From Roseicella aerolata (GTDB taxonomy: Bacteria; Pseudomonadota; Alphaproteobacteria; Acetobacterales; Acetobacteraceae), in assembly GCF_020523605.1 (NCBI RefSeq), contig NZ_JAJAQI010000004.1, forward strand, positions 124,001-188,000: DNA of 64,000 bases. Direction: 5' to 3'. A program made the translations under genes and the position numbers. Position 1 is the first letter of the stretch. Each line of letters starts with the position of its first letter. A model generated the notes under the pieces. The model was given only the letters and a program-made list of their open reading frames with translations, did no database searches and was not told the origin of the DNA. Below are positions 26,590 to 34,708 of this stretch, in pieces.

Positions 26590-27417
26590 TCAGTCGCCCA
26601 TGGCGAGCACCCGGCGCAGGGAGAGGCCGACCGGGACCATCCCCGGGATGACCTGGCGCGTGAAGGTGCCGATCACGGCCAGCACCGCCTCGCGGCGCCC
26701 ACCCGGCACCTCGCCCTCGACCGCGAGCGCGGGACGCAATGCGTCGCCCTCCCGCTCCGCGAGGCGGACCGCCGCGTCGCGCCCGGCGGCCAGGGCCGCG
26801 GGATCGAGCACCGGGCCGAGCCATTCCGGCAGGGCCGGCGGAATGCCGGGCCAGTGCGCGAGGTGCAGATAGAGGCTCGGCACCACGTCCGTCCCGCCAT
26901 GCCGCGCGGCCAGGGCCAGCACCGCCGTGGCGAGCGCGGGCGGCAGATCGGCGAGCCGCGGCAGGGGGGGCGGGGCGGGCAGCAGGGGCGGGTTGGCCAG
27001 CGCGGGCGGCGGCGGGCCGGGCTCGGCCGGCGCGCCCTCCAGCGCACGGCGTAGCGCGGTGAGCAGGATCAGGTTGGTCAGGTTGCCGCGGTTGTAGGTC
27101 TCGGCCAGCGCCGCGACCTCGGCCCGCGCCTCGGGCGGCAGGCCCGCGGCCGCCCAGGCCGCGGCGGGCAGCGGCGCGAGGTCCGGCAGGGGCAGGGCGG
27201 CCGCCAGCCTCTCCCGCGCGCCGGCCAGCCGGCCATCCTCCAGCGGCGGCCGGATCGCGTGCCAGACCCAGGGCAGCACGCCGGGCAGGGTGGCGAGGTG
27301 CCGGTGGATCAGGTTCACCAGCGGCACGCCGCTGGCCGTGCGCAGCGCCGCGTAGATCGCGGCGATGTCGGGCGGCGCCTCCGCCTCCCGCAGTTCCGGA
27401 AGCGCCGCCTGGTTCAC
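26590..27417 (-). CDS. DehI-like (2-haloacid dehalogenase family) protein
   Basis: A 275-residue, mostly helical Ala/Pro-rich protein. Two similar halves are suggested by IAAIYAALRTASGVPLVNLIHRHLATLPGVLPWVW and VLALAARHGGTDVVPSLYLHLAHWPGIPPALPEWL. This duplication, and the AETYNRGNLTNLILL segment, recall the DehI group I haloacid dehalogenases. Many genomes carry DehI-like proteins of unproven activity. The assignment is from remembered family style, not alignment. It is followed by the MBL gene's stop region on the same strand and preceded closely by nothing else. Confidence 0.5.
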   Translation of the reverse strand: MNQAALPELREAEAPPDIAAIYAALRTASGVPLVNLIHRHLATLPGVLPWVWHAIRPPLEDGRLAGARERLAAALPLPDLAPLPAAAWAAAGLPPEARAEVAALAETYNRGNLTNLILLTALRRALEGAPAEPGPPPPALANPPLLPAPPPLPRLADLPPALATAVLALAARHGGTDVVPSLYLHLAHWPGIPPALPEWLGPVLDPAALAAGRDAAVRLAEREGDALRPALAVEGEVPGGRREAVLAVIGTFTRQVIPGMVPVGLSLRRVLAMGD

Positions 27418-27454
27418 GCCGCCAGCCCCGGCGCGGCGGCGATCGGGCGCGGCA

Positions 27455-28450
27455 TCAGAGCACTGTCACATTGGTCGGCGACGGCACCCAGGCATAGCCC
27501 TCGCCCTCCCGCCGCACATGGCCGAGCCCAGGCCAGGGGAAGTGGTAGGACAGCACCTGGTGCTTGTCGGTCGCCAGCCGGTCGAGCATGCGGCTGCGCG
27601 TCTGTGCCGAGAGCTTCGGATCGGTGTCGAAGGAGAACTCCATCATCGGCTGGCGCAGCAGCAGCACCTGGTGGTGCGCCAGGTCGCCGGTGTTCACGAA
27701 GGTCCGGCCCTGGGAGGTGATGAAGTACACGGTATGGCCGACCGTGTGGCCCGGGGTGAAGACGGCGGTGACGCCCGGCACCACCTCCTGCCCGTCGCGC
27801 ACCATCACCATGCGGTCGCGGTAGGGGGCGAGGTTCTTCTTCGCGCCCTCGATGAAGGGCCCCATGAAGGCCGGGCCCTTCTTGTTGCCGTCATCGGTCC
27901 AGAACTTCACGTCGGCTTCGTTGATCGCGACCTGCGCGTTGGGGAAGACACGCTGGCCGTTCGCATCCACCAGCGCCCAGATATGGTCGCAATGCGCATG
28001 GGTCGCGATGACCATGTCGATCTGCTCGGGCTGGATGCCGGCCGCGCGCATGTTCTGCAGCAGCCGCCCGGTGGTCGGGCCGAACATCTTCGAATCGGCG
28101 CCCATGCTCTCGCCCATGCCCGTATCGAACAGGATGAGCTGGCGGCCGGTATTCAGCACCAGCACGTTCTGCTCGAGCGTCGCCGCGGCGGGATCGAGGA
28201 ACTCGTTGGTCAGCATGGCCGGGATTCGGTCGGCGCCGGGGCCGACGAAGCTCTCCTGCGGTTTGCCGAGCGGCAGGCTGCCGTCGGAGATGACGGTCGC
28301 CTCGAACTCACCCCAGCGGAAGCGGTGCCAGGCGGGCGGCAACTCGTTCCGGAAAGGCGCGGCCGCCATGGCGGGCAGGCCAGGCAGCAGGGATGCGGCT
28401 GCGGTGGCGGCAGCCGCGCCGAGCAGGCCGCGGCGGCTGACATGCGTCAT
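27455..28450 (-). CDS. Tat-exported metallo-beta-lactamase-fold hydrolase
   Basis: A 331-residue MBL-fold hydrolase. The N-terminal SRRGLLGAAAATAAASLLPG carries a twin-arginine motif, so it should be periplasmic. Zinc ligands: THAHCDHIW (HxHxDH, about residue 135), His in PGHTVGHT, Asp in NTGDLAHH and His in LSYHFPWPGLGHV. Relatives include lactonases and other hydrolases; the substrate is open. The start MTHVSRR was taken because upstream extension is not family-like. It is divergent from an acyl-CoA synthetase gene 200 bp away. Confidence 0.85.
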   Translation of the reverse strand: MTHVSRRGLLGAAAATAAASLLPGLPAMAAAPFRNELPPAWHRFRWGEFEATVISDGSLPLGKPQESFVGPGADRIPAMLTNEFLDPAAATLEQNVLVLNTGRQLILFDTGMGESMGADSKMFGPTTGRLLQNMRAAGIQPEQIDMVIATHAHCDHIWALVDANGQRVFPNAQVAINEADVKFWTDDGNKKGPAFMGPFIEGAKKNLAPYRDRMVMVRDGQEVVPGVTAVFTPGHTVGHTVYFITSQGRTFVNTGDLAHHQVLLLRQPMMEFSFDTDPKLSAQTRSRMLDRLATDKHQVLSYHFPWPGLGHVRREGEGYAWVPSPTNVTVL

Positions 28451-28649
28451 CTTGGTCTTCCTCCCCAACAGGACGGGTCCGCAACCTCGTGCGGAGCGCC
28501 AGCATGCCACAACCGGGAGCGGCGTCCCGTGGATTTTCGGCAAGCTAAGCACCAGCGCATCGCCATCGCGTGAGCCCGCGTCGTGCGACCCCGCCGCATT
28601 GACGCCATGCCGCCCCTGTCGCCACCCTGGACGCGACAGGAGGACACGC

Positions 28650-30188
28650 ATGCCGCAACTGGCGCATTGGGCGGAACGCCAACCGGACAAGATCGCCGCG
28701 CATTTCCCGGAGACGGGGGAGGCGGTGACCTATGGCGCGCTCCATGCCCGCGCGCGACGGGTGGCGCAGTGGCTCATCTCCCTCGGCCTGCAGCCGGGCG
28801 AGGGTATCGCGCTGCTGCTGGACAACCGGCCGGAGTTCCTCGAGATCGCGGAGGCGACGCGGCTGGCGGGCCTGTACTACACGCCGCTCTCGATCCATCT
28901 CCGCCCGCATGAGGTGGCCTATGTGCTGCAGGACAGCGGCGCCAGGCTGCTGATCGCCAGCCCCGCCCTTGCCGCGCTGGCCTCGGCGCTGGTGGCGGAA
29001 GGCGCGGTGGGCGACCGGCCGCGCTATGCGCTGGCCGAGGGCATCGCGGGCTATGCGAGCTACGAGGCCGGCGTCGCGGCGCAGGATCCGGCCGCGCCGC
29101 TGCCCGAGCGGCCGGTGGGGCGGGAGTTCCTCTACTCCTCCGGCACCACCGGCCTGCCCAAGGGCATCCGCCGGCCGCTGATCCCCTTCGAGAACCGCGA
29201 CGCGCCGGAATGGGACATGACCTGGAAGGCGCTCTACGGCTTCGGGGAGGACACGGTCTATCTCTCCCCCGCGCCGCTCTACCACGCCGCGCCCAACCGC
29301 TATGTCTACCGCACGCTGACCGAAGGCGGCACGGTGGTGGTGCTGAAGAAATTCGACCCCGCCCAGTGCCTGGAGGCGATCGAGCGCTTCCGGGTCACCC
29401 ACAGCCAGTGGGTGCCCACAATGTTCGTGCGCATGCTGGCGCTGCCGGAGGCGGTCCGCCGCGCGCATGACCTCTCCTCCCACCGCTCCGCCATCCATGC
29501 GGCGGCGCCCTGCCCGCCGGCGGTGAAGCGGGCGATGATCGCATGGTGGGGGCCGATCCTCTGGGAATACTATGCGGGGTCCGAGGGAGTCGGCACCACG
29601 GTGATCTCCTCGGCCGACTGGCTGCGCAAGCCGGGCAGCGTCGGGCGGCCGGTGAACGGCGTGAAAGTCCACATTACCGGCGAGGATGGCCGCGAATTGC
29701 CGCCGGGCGAGACCGGCACCATCCGCTTCGAGGGCGGGCCGCGCTTCGCCTACCACAATGCGCCGGAGAAGACGGCGGCCTGCTATGACGAGCGCGGCTG
29801 GGCGACGCTCGGCGATCTCGGCTGGCTGGACGAGGAGGGCTACCTCTTCCTCTCGGACCGCCGGGCCGACCTGATCCTCTCGGGCGGGGTCAACCTCTAC
29901 CCCGCCGAGATCGAGGCGGTGCTGGCGCAGCACCCGAAGGTCTCCGAGGTGGCGGTGGTCGGCATCCCGCATCCGGAGATGGGCGAGCAGGTGCATGCGG
30001 TGGTGGTGCCGCGGGAGGGCATCGCCGATGACGCGGCCCTGCGGGCGGAGCTGGAAGCCTGGTGCCGCGAGCGGCTGGCCGGGCCGAAGCGGCCGCGAAG
30101 CTGGGAACTGGCCGAGGAACTGCCGCGGAGCGAGGCGGGCAAGCTGCTGCGCCGCCTGCTGAAGGAACGCTACCTGCCGGCGCGGTAG
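28650..30188 (+). CDS. AMP-dependent acyl-CoA synthetase (acid:CoA ligase)
   Basis: A 512-residue adenylate-forming enzyme. The P-loop-like motif YSSGTTGLPKGI (about residue 163), WEYYAGSEGVG, the Asp in LGDLGWLDEEGYLFLSDR and the C-terminal catalytic Lys in RSEAGKLLRR are all present. It activates a carboxylic acid to an acyl-CoA via acyl-AMP; the acid is unknown. AGGAGG lies 8 bases before the ATG, which decides against the much longer upstream frame, antisense to the MBL gene. Confidence 0.9.
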   Translation: MPQLAHWAERQPDKIAAHFPETGEAVTYGALHARARRVAQWLISLGLQPGEGIALLLDNRPEFLEIAEATRLAGLYYTPLSIHLRPHEVAYVLQDSGARLLIASPALAALASALVAEGAVGDRPRYALAEGIAGYASYEAGVAAQDPAAPLPERPVGREFLYSSGTTGLPKGIRRPLIPFENRDAPEWDMTWKALYGFGEDTVYLSPAPLYHAAPNRYVYRTLTEGGTVVVLKKFDPAQCLEAIERFRVTHSQWVPTMFVRMLALPEAVRRAHDLSSHRSAIHAAAPCPPAVKRAMIAWWGPILWEYYAGSEGVGTTVISSADWLRKPGSVGRPVNGVKVHITGEDGRELPPGETGTIRFEGGPRFAYHNAPEKTAACYDERGWATLGDLGWLDEEGYLFLSDRRADLILSGGVNLYPAEIEAVLAQHPKVSEVAVVGIPHPEMGEQVHAVVVPREGIADDAALRAELEAWCRERLAGPKRPRSWELAEELPRSEAGKLLRRLLKERYLPAR

Positions 30189-30219
30189 GGTCTCCGGTCC
30201 GGACGCCGGGCCGGCCGCG

Positions 30220-30357
30220 TCAGAAGGCGGCGAGGAAGAGCAGGCGGGCGAGGGCAAGCTCCATCGCCGCCAGGAAGCCGCCGACATAGCCGAGGGCCAG
30301 CGCAATGGCCGCCCAATCCTCGCACCAGGGCCGGTGCCGCCGGAATGCCTGGATCAT
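30220..30357 (-). CDS. Small hydrophobic protein (45 aa)
   Basis: MIQAFRRHRPWCEDWAAIAL is followed by GYVGGFLAAMELALARLLFLAAF. A basic head and one or two short hydrophobic segments suggest a small membrane protein. GGGAGAGG precedes the ATG with good spacing. It is convergent with the acyl-CoA synthetase gene. Function is unknown; coding status rests on the ribosome-binding site and composition only. Confidence 0.5.
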   Translation of the reverse strand: MIQAFRRHRPWCEDWAAIALALGYVGGFLAAMELALARLLFLAAF

Positions 30358-30447
30358 GGCCTCTCTCCCGAATGCCGTATCCTGTTCGGGAGATTTGCCC
30401 GGGCCGGGCCATGGCGGGCTGTGGCCCGGCGCACAGGGCGCCGGGGT

Positions 30448-31413
30448 TCAGCCGGTGCGCAGGCCCAGCCTTTCCACGCGCTTCTCTTCGAAGTCGATCG
30501 TCTCCGCCATGTTGCGGGCGTAGTCGGCGCTGTTGAGGTATTCCACCGGCTGGTCCAGCCGCTCCAGCACCGCGAGATGCGTGGGGTCGTGCAGCGCGCG
30601 CCGGAAGCCCTCATGCAGCGCCCCGAGGATCTCGGCATCGAGCCCGGCCGGCGCCACCAGCCCATAGGGCGAGGTGATGACCATCCCCTGATAGCCCAGC
30701 TCCAGCAGCGTCGGCACATCCGGGAAGCGCGGCACGCGCTGGCGGGTCCAGAAATTCAGGTAGCGCAGCTTGCCCTCGGTCACCAGCTGGCTGGAGCCGG
30801 TGCCGCCCGCCGTTGCCTCGATATGCCCGCCGAGGACGGCCGGCACGGCATCCGCCTCGCCACGGAAGGGGATGTGTTCCACCTGCAGCCCCTCGCGCTC
30901 GGCCAGTTCGAGCATGGCGAGGTGCGGCGTGCCGTTGGCGCCGGTATTGCCCCAGCGATGCCGCCCCGGCCGGGCCCGCGCATCCGCCACCAGCTCCTGC
31001 CAGGTCTTCCAGGGGCTGTCGGCGCGGACCATGACGCCGAAGGTATAGCCGGTCAGGTGGATGATGGGCGTGAAGTCGCGCCGCGGGTCGTAGGGCATCC
31101 GCTGCATGAAGGGCAGGCGCAGCGCCGGCAGGGTCATCTGCGCGACCTGATAGCCATCGGGCCGGGCCCGCGCGACGGCGGCGGCGCCCAGCGTGCTGCC
31201 GGCGCCCGGACGGTTCTCGACCAGGACGGTCTGGCCGAAATGCCGCGTCGCCGCCTCGGCCAGGGCGCGCATCTGCACATCCGTCGCCCCGCCCGGCGGG
31301 AAGGGCACGAGGATGGTGATGGGCCGTTCGGGGAAGCGGCCCTGGGCCTGCAGCGTCGCGGGTGCCGCGAGCGCTGCGGCCGCGCCCAGCAGGGCGCGTC
31401 GCGTGGCGTTCAT
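30448..31413 (-). CDS. Bug/TctC-family tripartite tricarboxylate transporter receptor
   Basis: A 321-residue periplasmic binding protein with the signal segment TRRALLGAAAALAAPATLQAQ, the family-typical mature start RFPERPITILVPFPPGGATDVQMR, VENRPGAGSTLGAAAVARA, DGYQVAQM and IHLTGYTFGVMV. Bug receptors bind carboxylates and often lack adjacent TctAB permeases, as here. It lies downstream of an acyl-CoA dehydrogenase and a CoA-transferase gene, suggesting a receptor for the acid those enzymes use. CCAGGA precedes the ATG. Confidence 0.88.
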   Translation of the reverse strand: MNATRRALLGAAAALAAPATLQAQGRFPERPITILVPFPPGGATDVQMRALAEAATRHFGQTVLVENRPGAGSTLGAAAVARARPDGYQVAQMTLPALRLPFMQRMPYDPRRDFTPIIHLTGYTFGVMVRADSPWKTWQELVADARARPGRHRWGNTGANGTPHLAMLELAEREGLQVEHIPFRGEADAVPAVLGGHIEATAGGTGSSQLVTEGKLRYLNFWTRQRVPRFPDVPTLLELGYQGMVITSPYGLVAPAGLDAEILGALHEGFRRALHDPTHLAVLERLDQPVEYLNSADYARNMAETIDFEEKRVERLGLRTG

Positions 31414-31450
31414 TCCTGGAGTCTCCCGGCGTCCTGTTCCTGGGGTTCGC

Positions 31451-32623
31451 CTACAGCGTGCGCCCGATGATCTCCCGCATGATCTCGCTGCTGCCGCCAT
31501 AGATCCGGCCAACACGGGCGTCGGCCCAGGCGCGGCCGATCTCGTATTCCGCCATGTAGCCATAGCCGCCATGGAGCTGCAGGAAGTCGTCGAACAGCCT
31601 GTTCTGCATCTCGGCGCCCAGCAGCTTCGCCACCGCGGCCAGTTCCACCGTCAGCTCCCCGCGCAGGTGCAGCGCCAGGCAGTGGTCGGCGAAGACCCGG
31701 AACATCGCCGCCTGCGCCTTGGCGTCGGCCAGTTTGAAGCGGTTGTGCTGGAAGTCGATGACCGGCTGGCCGAAGGCCTGGCGTTCCTTGGTGTAGGCCA
31801 CGGTCTTTTCCAGCATCACCTCCATGCCCATGGCGGCGCGGACGGCGATCACCAGCCGCTCCTGCGGCAGGTTGCGGATGAGGTAGGAGAAGCCCTTGTT
31901 CTCCTCGCCCAGCAGGTTCTCGACCGGCACCCGGACATCCTCGAAGAAGAGCTCCGAGGTGTCCTGCGCATGCAGCCCGATCTTCTCCAGGTTGCGGCCC
32001 TTGGTGAAGCCCGGGGTGCCGGCGGGCACGCAGATCAGGCTGATGCCCTTCCGGCCCGCCGCGGGATCGGTCTTGGCGCAGACGATCACGAGATCCGCCA
32101 GCTGGCCATTGCTGATGAAGGTCTTGGAACCGTTGATGACGTAGTGGTCGCCCTCCCGCCGTGCGGTGGTGCGCATGGCCTTGAGGTCGCTGCCCATGCC
32201 CGGCTCGGTCATGGCAATCGCGCCGATGATCTCGCCGCGCGCCATCTTCGGGAGCCATTCGCGCTTCCTCTCGGGCCGCGCGAGGTCCTCGATATAGGGG
32301 ACGACGATGTCGGAATGCAGCGGGAAGCCGGGCCCTGTGCAGTTGGTCCGGGCGATCTCCTCGATGACGATGGCGCTGTAGCCGAAATCGGCGCCGGCGC
32401 CGCCATACTCCTCGCTCATCATGGGGCAGAGGATCCCGGCCTCGCCCGCCTGCCGCCAGACCTCGCGGGAGACGATGCCATCCCGCTCCCACTGCCGGTG
32501 GTGGGGGACCACATGCTTCTCGAAGAAGCGGCGGACCGTGTCGCGGAAGGCCTCGTGCTCGGCGGTGAAGACGGTGCGCGGGCCGGTCAGGCGGGCGCCG
32601 CCGGCGGCGATGTTGGTGTCCAT
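31451..32623 (-). CDS. Acyl-CoA dehydrogenase
   Basis: A 390-residue full-length acyl-CoA dehydrogenase. FAD/substrate motifs GAIAMTEPGMGSDLKAM (about residue 130) and FISNGQLADLVIVCAKT, then VAYTKERQAFGQPVIDFQ, LHGGYGYMAEYEIGRAWADARVGRIYGGSSEIMREIIGRTL at the C-terminus. The candidate catalytic Glu is in YGGSSEIMRE or the preceding YMAEYEI, depending on subfamily. GGAGG precedes the start. Part of a minus-strand operon with a racemase-like CoA transferase upstream and a Bug receptor downstream. Confidence 0.92.
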   Translation of the reverse strand: MDTNIAAGGARLTGPRTVFTAEHEAFRDTVRRFFEKHVVPHHRQWERDGIVSREVWRQAGEAGILCPMMSEEYGGAGADFGYSAIVIEEIARTNCTGPGFPLHSDIVVPYIEDLARPERKREWLPKMARGEIIGAIAMTEPGMGSDLKAMRTTARREGDHYVINGSKTFISNGQLADLVIVCAKTDPAAGRKGISLICVPAGTPGFTKGRNLEKIGLHAQDTSELFFEDVRVPVENLLGEENKGFSYLIRNLPQERLVIAVRAAMGMEVMLEKTVAYTKERQAFGQPVIDFQHNRFKLADAKAQAAMFRVFADHCLALHLRGELTVELAAVAKLLGAEMQNRLFDDFLQLHGGYGYMAEYEIGRAWADARVGRIYGGSSEIMREIIGRTL

Positions 32624-32646
32624 GGCGTTCCTCCGGGATCCTTCGT

Positions 32647-33774
32647 TCAGGCGATGGCGCCGGACTGGCGCAGCGCGGCGATCTCCTCGGCCGGGACGCC
32701 GAAATCCGCCAGCACCGCATCCGTATGCTCGCCGCGCAGCGGCGGCGGCGCGCCGATCTCGGCCGGCGTGGCGCTGAAGCGGGGCGCGGGCGCGGGCTGC
32801 ACCACGCCGTCCCGCAGCGCGAAGGTGCCGCGCGCGGCGTTGTGCGGGTGGCGCGGCGCCTCCTCCATGTCGAGGATGGGCGCGACGCAGGCATCCGTGC
32901 CCTCGAACAGCGCCGCCCAGTCATCCCGCGTGCGGGTGCGGAAGATGGCCGCCAGCCTCTCCTTCAGCCCCGGCCAGGCCGCCGGCTCCATGCGGTCCGG
33001 GAAGTCCTTCGCGTCCAGCCCGAGCTTCTCGCACATCACCGCGAAGAATTGCGGCTCGATCGGCCCGACCGAGAGCCAGCGCCCATCGGCGCATTCATAG
33101 GTGTCGTACCAGGGGGCCGCGCCGTCCAGCATGTTGGTGCCGCGCGCATTCTGCCAGCGGCCGCGCGCCTTCATGGCATAGATCGGCGCCATCAGCAGCG
33201 CCGCGCCGTCCACCATGGCGGCATCCACCACCTGGCCCTTGCCGGTGGATCTCGCGGAGAGCAGCGCCGCCAGCAGTCCGACCGCCAGCAGCATCCCACC
33301 GCCGCCGTAATCGCCGACGAGGTTGAGCGGCGGCACCGGCCGCTCCTCCGGCCGGCCGATCGCCCAGAGCGCGCCGGTCAGCGCGATGTAGTTCATGTCA
33401 TGGCCGGCGGTATGGGCCAGCGGCCCTTCCTGCCCCCAGCCGGTCATGCGGCCATAGACGAGGCGCGGATTGCGCCCGAGGCACGCATCCGGCCCCAGGC
33501 CGAGCCGCTCCATGACGCCGGGCCGGAAGCCCTCGATCAACGCATCCGCGCCGTCCACCAGGCGCAGCGCCGTCTCGATCGCAGCGGGCGATTTCAGGTC
33601 GAGGGCGATGGAGCGCCGGCCGCGGCCGGTGAAATCCTCGCGCGCGCCAGCCGGGCCATCCTTCCGGTCGATCCGCACCACCTCGGCGCCGAGATCGGCC
33701 AGCACCATGGCGCAGAAAGGGCCGGGGCCGATGCCGGCGAATTCCAGGATGCGCAGGCCCTGTAGCGGTCCCAT
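32647..33774 (-). CDS. CaiB/BaiF family, alpha-methylacyl-CoA racemase-like
   Basis: A 375-residue family III CoA-transferase fold protein: [33 protein letters not shown] at the N-terminus, then the His-Asp-containing [13 protein letters not shown] (about residue 125), which is characteristic of alpha-methylacyl-CoA racemases, and [19 protein letters not shown]. It probably epimerises 2-methyl-branched acyl-CoAs so that a downstream acyl-CoA dehydrogenase can oxidise them. The Shine-Dalgarno sequence GGAGGGA is enclosed in a small hairpin (33779-33796). It heads the operon with the dehydrogenase and Bug receptor. Confidence 0.85.
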   Translation of the reverse strand: MGPLQGLRILEFAGIGPGPFCAMVLADLGAEVVRIDRKDGPAGAREDFTGRGRRSIALDLKSPAAIETALRLVDGADALIEGFRPGVMERLGLGPDACLGRNPRLVYGRMTGWGQEGPLAHTAGHDMNYIALTGALWAIGRPEERPVPPLNLVGDYGGGGMLLAVGLLAALLSARSTGKGQVVDAAMVDGAALLMAPIYAMKARGRWQNARGTNMLDGAAPWYDTYECADGRWLSVGPIEPQFFAVMCEKLGLDAKDFPDRMEPAAWPGLKERLAAIFRTRTRDDWAALFEGTDACVAPILDMEEAPRHPHNAARGTFALRDGVVQPAPAPRFSATPAEIGAPPPLRGEHTDAVLADFGVPAEEIAALRQSGAIA

Positions 33775-33778
33775 CCGT

Positions 33779-33796
33779 TCCCTCCGTTTGGAGGGA
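33779..33796 (-). promoter_or_regulatory. Hairpin enclosing the ribosome-binding site of the racemase-like gene
   Basis: On the minus strand TCCCTCC, loop AAAC, GGAGGGA, then ACGG and the ATG. The 3' arm is the Shine-Dalgarno sequence itself, so a 7-bp stem would hide it. Possible translational control, or chance in GC-rich DNA. Confidence 0.45.
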
Positions 33797-33835
33797 GACT
33801 AGCAGGCACCGCCGGCAATGCCAGCGCCGCGGCGT

Positions 33836-34264
33836 TCAGCCCTGCTCGTCCGGCGAACCCGCCTGCCCCTCGCCCTCCGGCGATGCTCCGCCGCGTGAAC
33901 CGGCGCGGTGCTGGCCGCCGAGCCGCCCGGCCTCGCTCGCCTTGCCCCGGTCATTGGCGAAATTGGCGGGGTTGTTCTGCCGGCCCTGATGGGTGCCGCC
34001 GATATGGCCCGCCTCCCGCGCCTTCGCGGGGTCGTTGGCGAAATTCGCCGGGTTGTTCCGCTTGCCCTGATGCATGCCGCCGAGATGCCCGGCCTCGCGT
34101 GCGCGGTCGCGGTTGTTGGCGAAATTGCCTGGGTTGTTCGCCGCTCCCTGACGCGAACCGCCGATCTGGCCGGCGCGCGATGCCTTCTCCCGGTTGTTGG
34201 CGAAATTGCCCGGGTTGCTGTTCCGGCTGCCGCCAGGCGGCATGTCGCCGCTGGAACTCGCCAT
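33836..34264 (-). CDS. KGG-repeat stress protein (Con-10/GsiB-like)
   Basis: A 142-residue hydrophilic protein with four tandem repeats of about 22 residues, each of the form NPxNFANxxxKAxxAGxxGG (for example NPGNFANNRDRAREAGHLGG), flanked by Ser/Gly/Pro-rich ends. This is the KGG motif of general-stress proteins such as GsiB and YciG, thought to protect cells during desiccation or stress; the protein is probably disordered. AAGGA precedes the ATG. A 26-base perfect palindrome lies 29 bases upstream and may be regulatory. Confidence 0.88.
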   Translation of the reverse strand: MASSSGDMPPGGSRNSNPGNFANNREKASRAGQIGGSRQGAANNPGNFANNRDRAREAGHLGGMHQGKRNNPANFANDPAKAREAGHIGGTHQGRQNNPANFANDRGKASEAGRLGGQHRAGSRGGASPEGEGQAGSPDEQG

Positions 34265-34292
34265 GAACCTGTCCTTCCTGCTGCTCGCGATC

Positions 34293-34318
34293 CACCGGAC
34301 CATGCGCATGGTCCGGTG
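34293..34318. promoter_or_regulatory. 26-bp perfect palindrome upstream of the KGG gene
   Basis: CACCGGACCATGC followed immediately by its exact reverse complement GCATGGTCCGGTG, with no spacer. It ends 29 bases before the KGG start codon. It is candidate operator DNA for a dimeric regulator, or a cruciform/terminator of the upstream proline-rich gene. Confidence 0.6.
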
Positions 34319-34389
34319 CGTACCCAACGCGGTTCGCGCCGGCCGGATGCGTCCCCGCTGGGCCTCGGGGCACAAATCCTGGCGGCCGG

Positions 34390-34575
34390 TCAGCCAAGCT
34401 GGGGTGGTGGCATCTCCCGCGGGCCGGGCGGGTTCTGCGGCGGCAGTTCCGGCCCTGGCGTCGGTGCCGGCGGCAGCGGGCTCGGTCCCGGGCCGGGGGA
34501 GGGCGGGCCGGGCGGCATGGGCGGGATCTCGGGGCCCGGGAAGCCAGGCGGTGGGATCGGGTCGGATGGGGGCAT
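34390..34575 (-). CDS. Small proline-rich protein (61 aa)
   Basis: MPPSDPIPPPGFPGPEIPP and a continuing run of Pro, Gly and Ser, with about half the residues proline. There is no hydrophobic segment, so it is presumably disordered and cytoplasmic. GGAGAG lies about 11 bases before the ATG. It precedes the KGG gene on the same strand, possibly in one stress-related transcript. Coding status is likely but not certain, because Pro-rich frames arise easily in GC-rich DNA. Confidence 0.45.
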   Translation of the reverse strand: MPPSDPIPPPGFPGPEIPPMPPGPPSPGPGPSPLPPAPTPGPELPPQNPPGPREMPPPQLG

Positions 34576-34708
34576 GGGCGATGTCTCTCCGGATCAACCG
34601 GGCACAACGCCGCGTGACCGCCGGTGTTGCAGGGCCGGCCGGCTTTCGCCGGACGGACGGCCCGCCTAGTCTTGCTTGCTCAGATGTGAAGCTGCGGAGG
34701 GGAACGAC

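Noticed and set aside
33882-34215. Tandem DNA repeat or CRISPR-like array
   Set aside because: The periodicity comes from four KGG protein repeats in a coding frame; there are no constant repeats with unique spacers.
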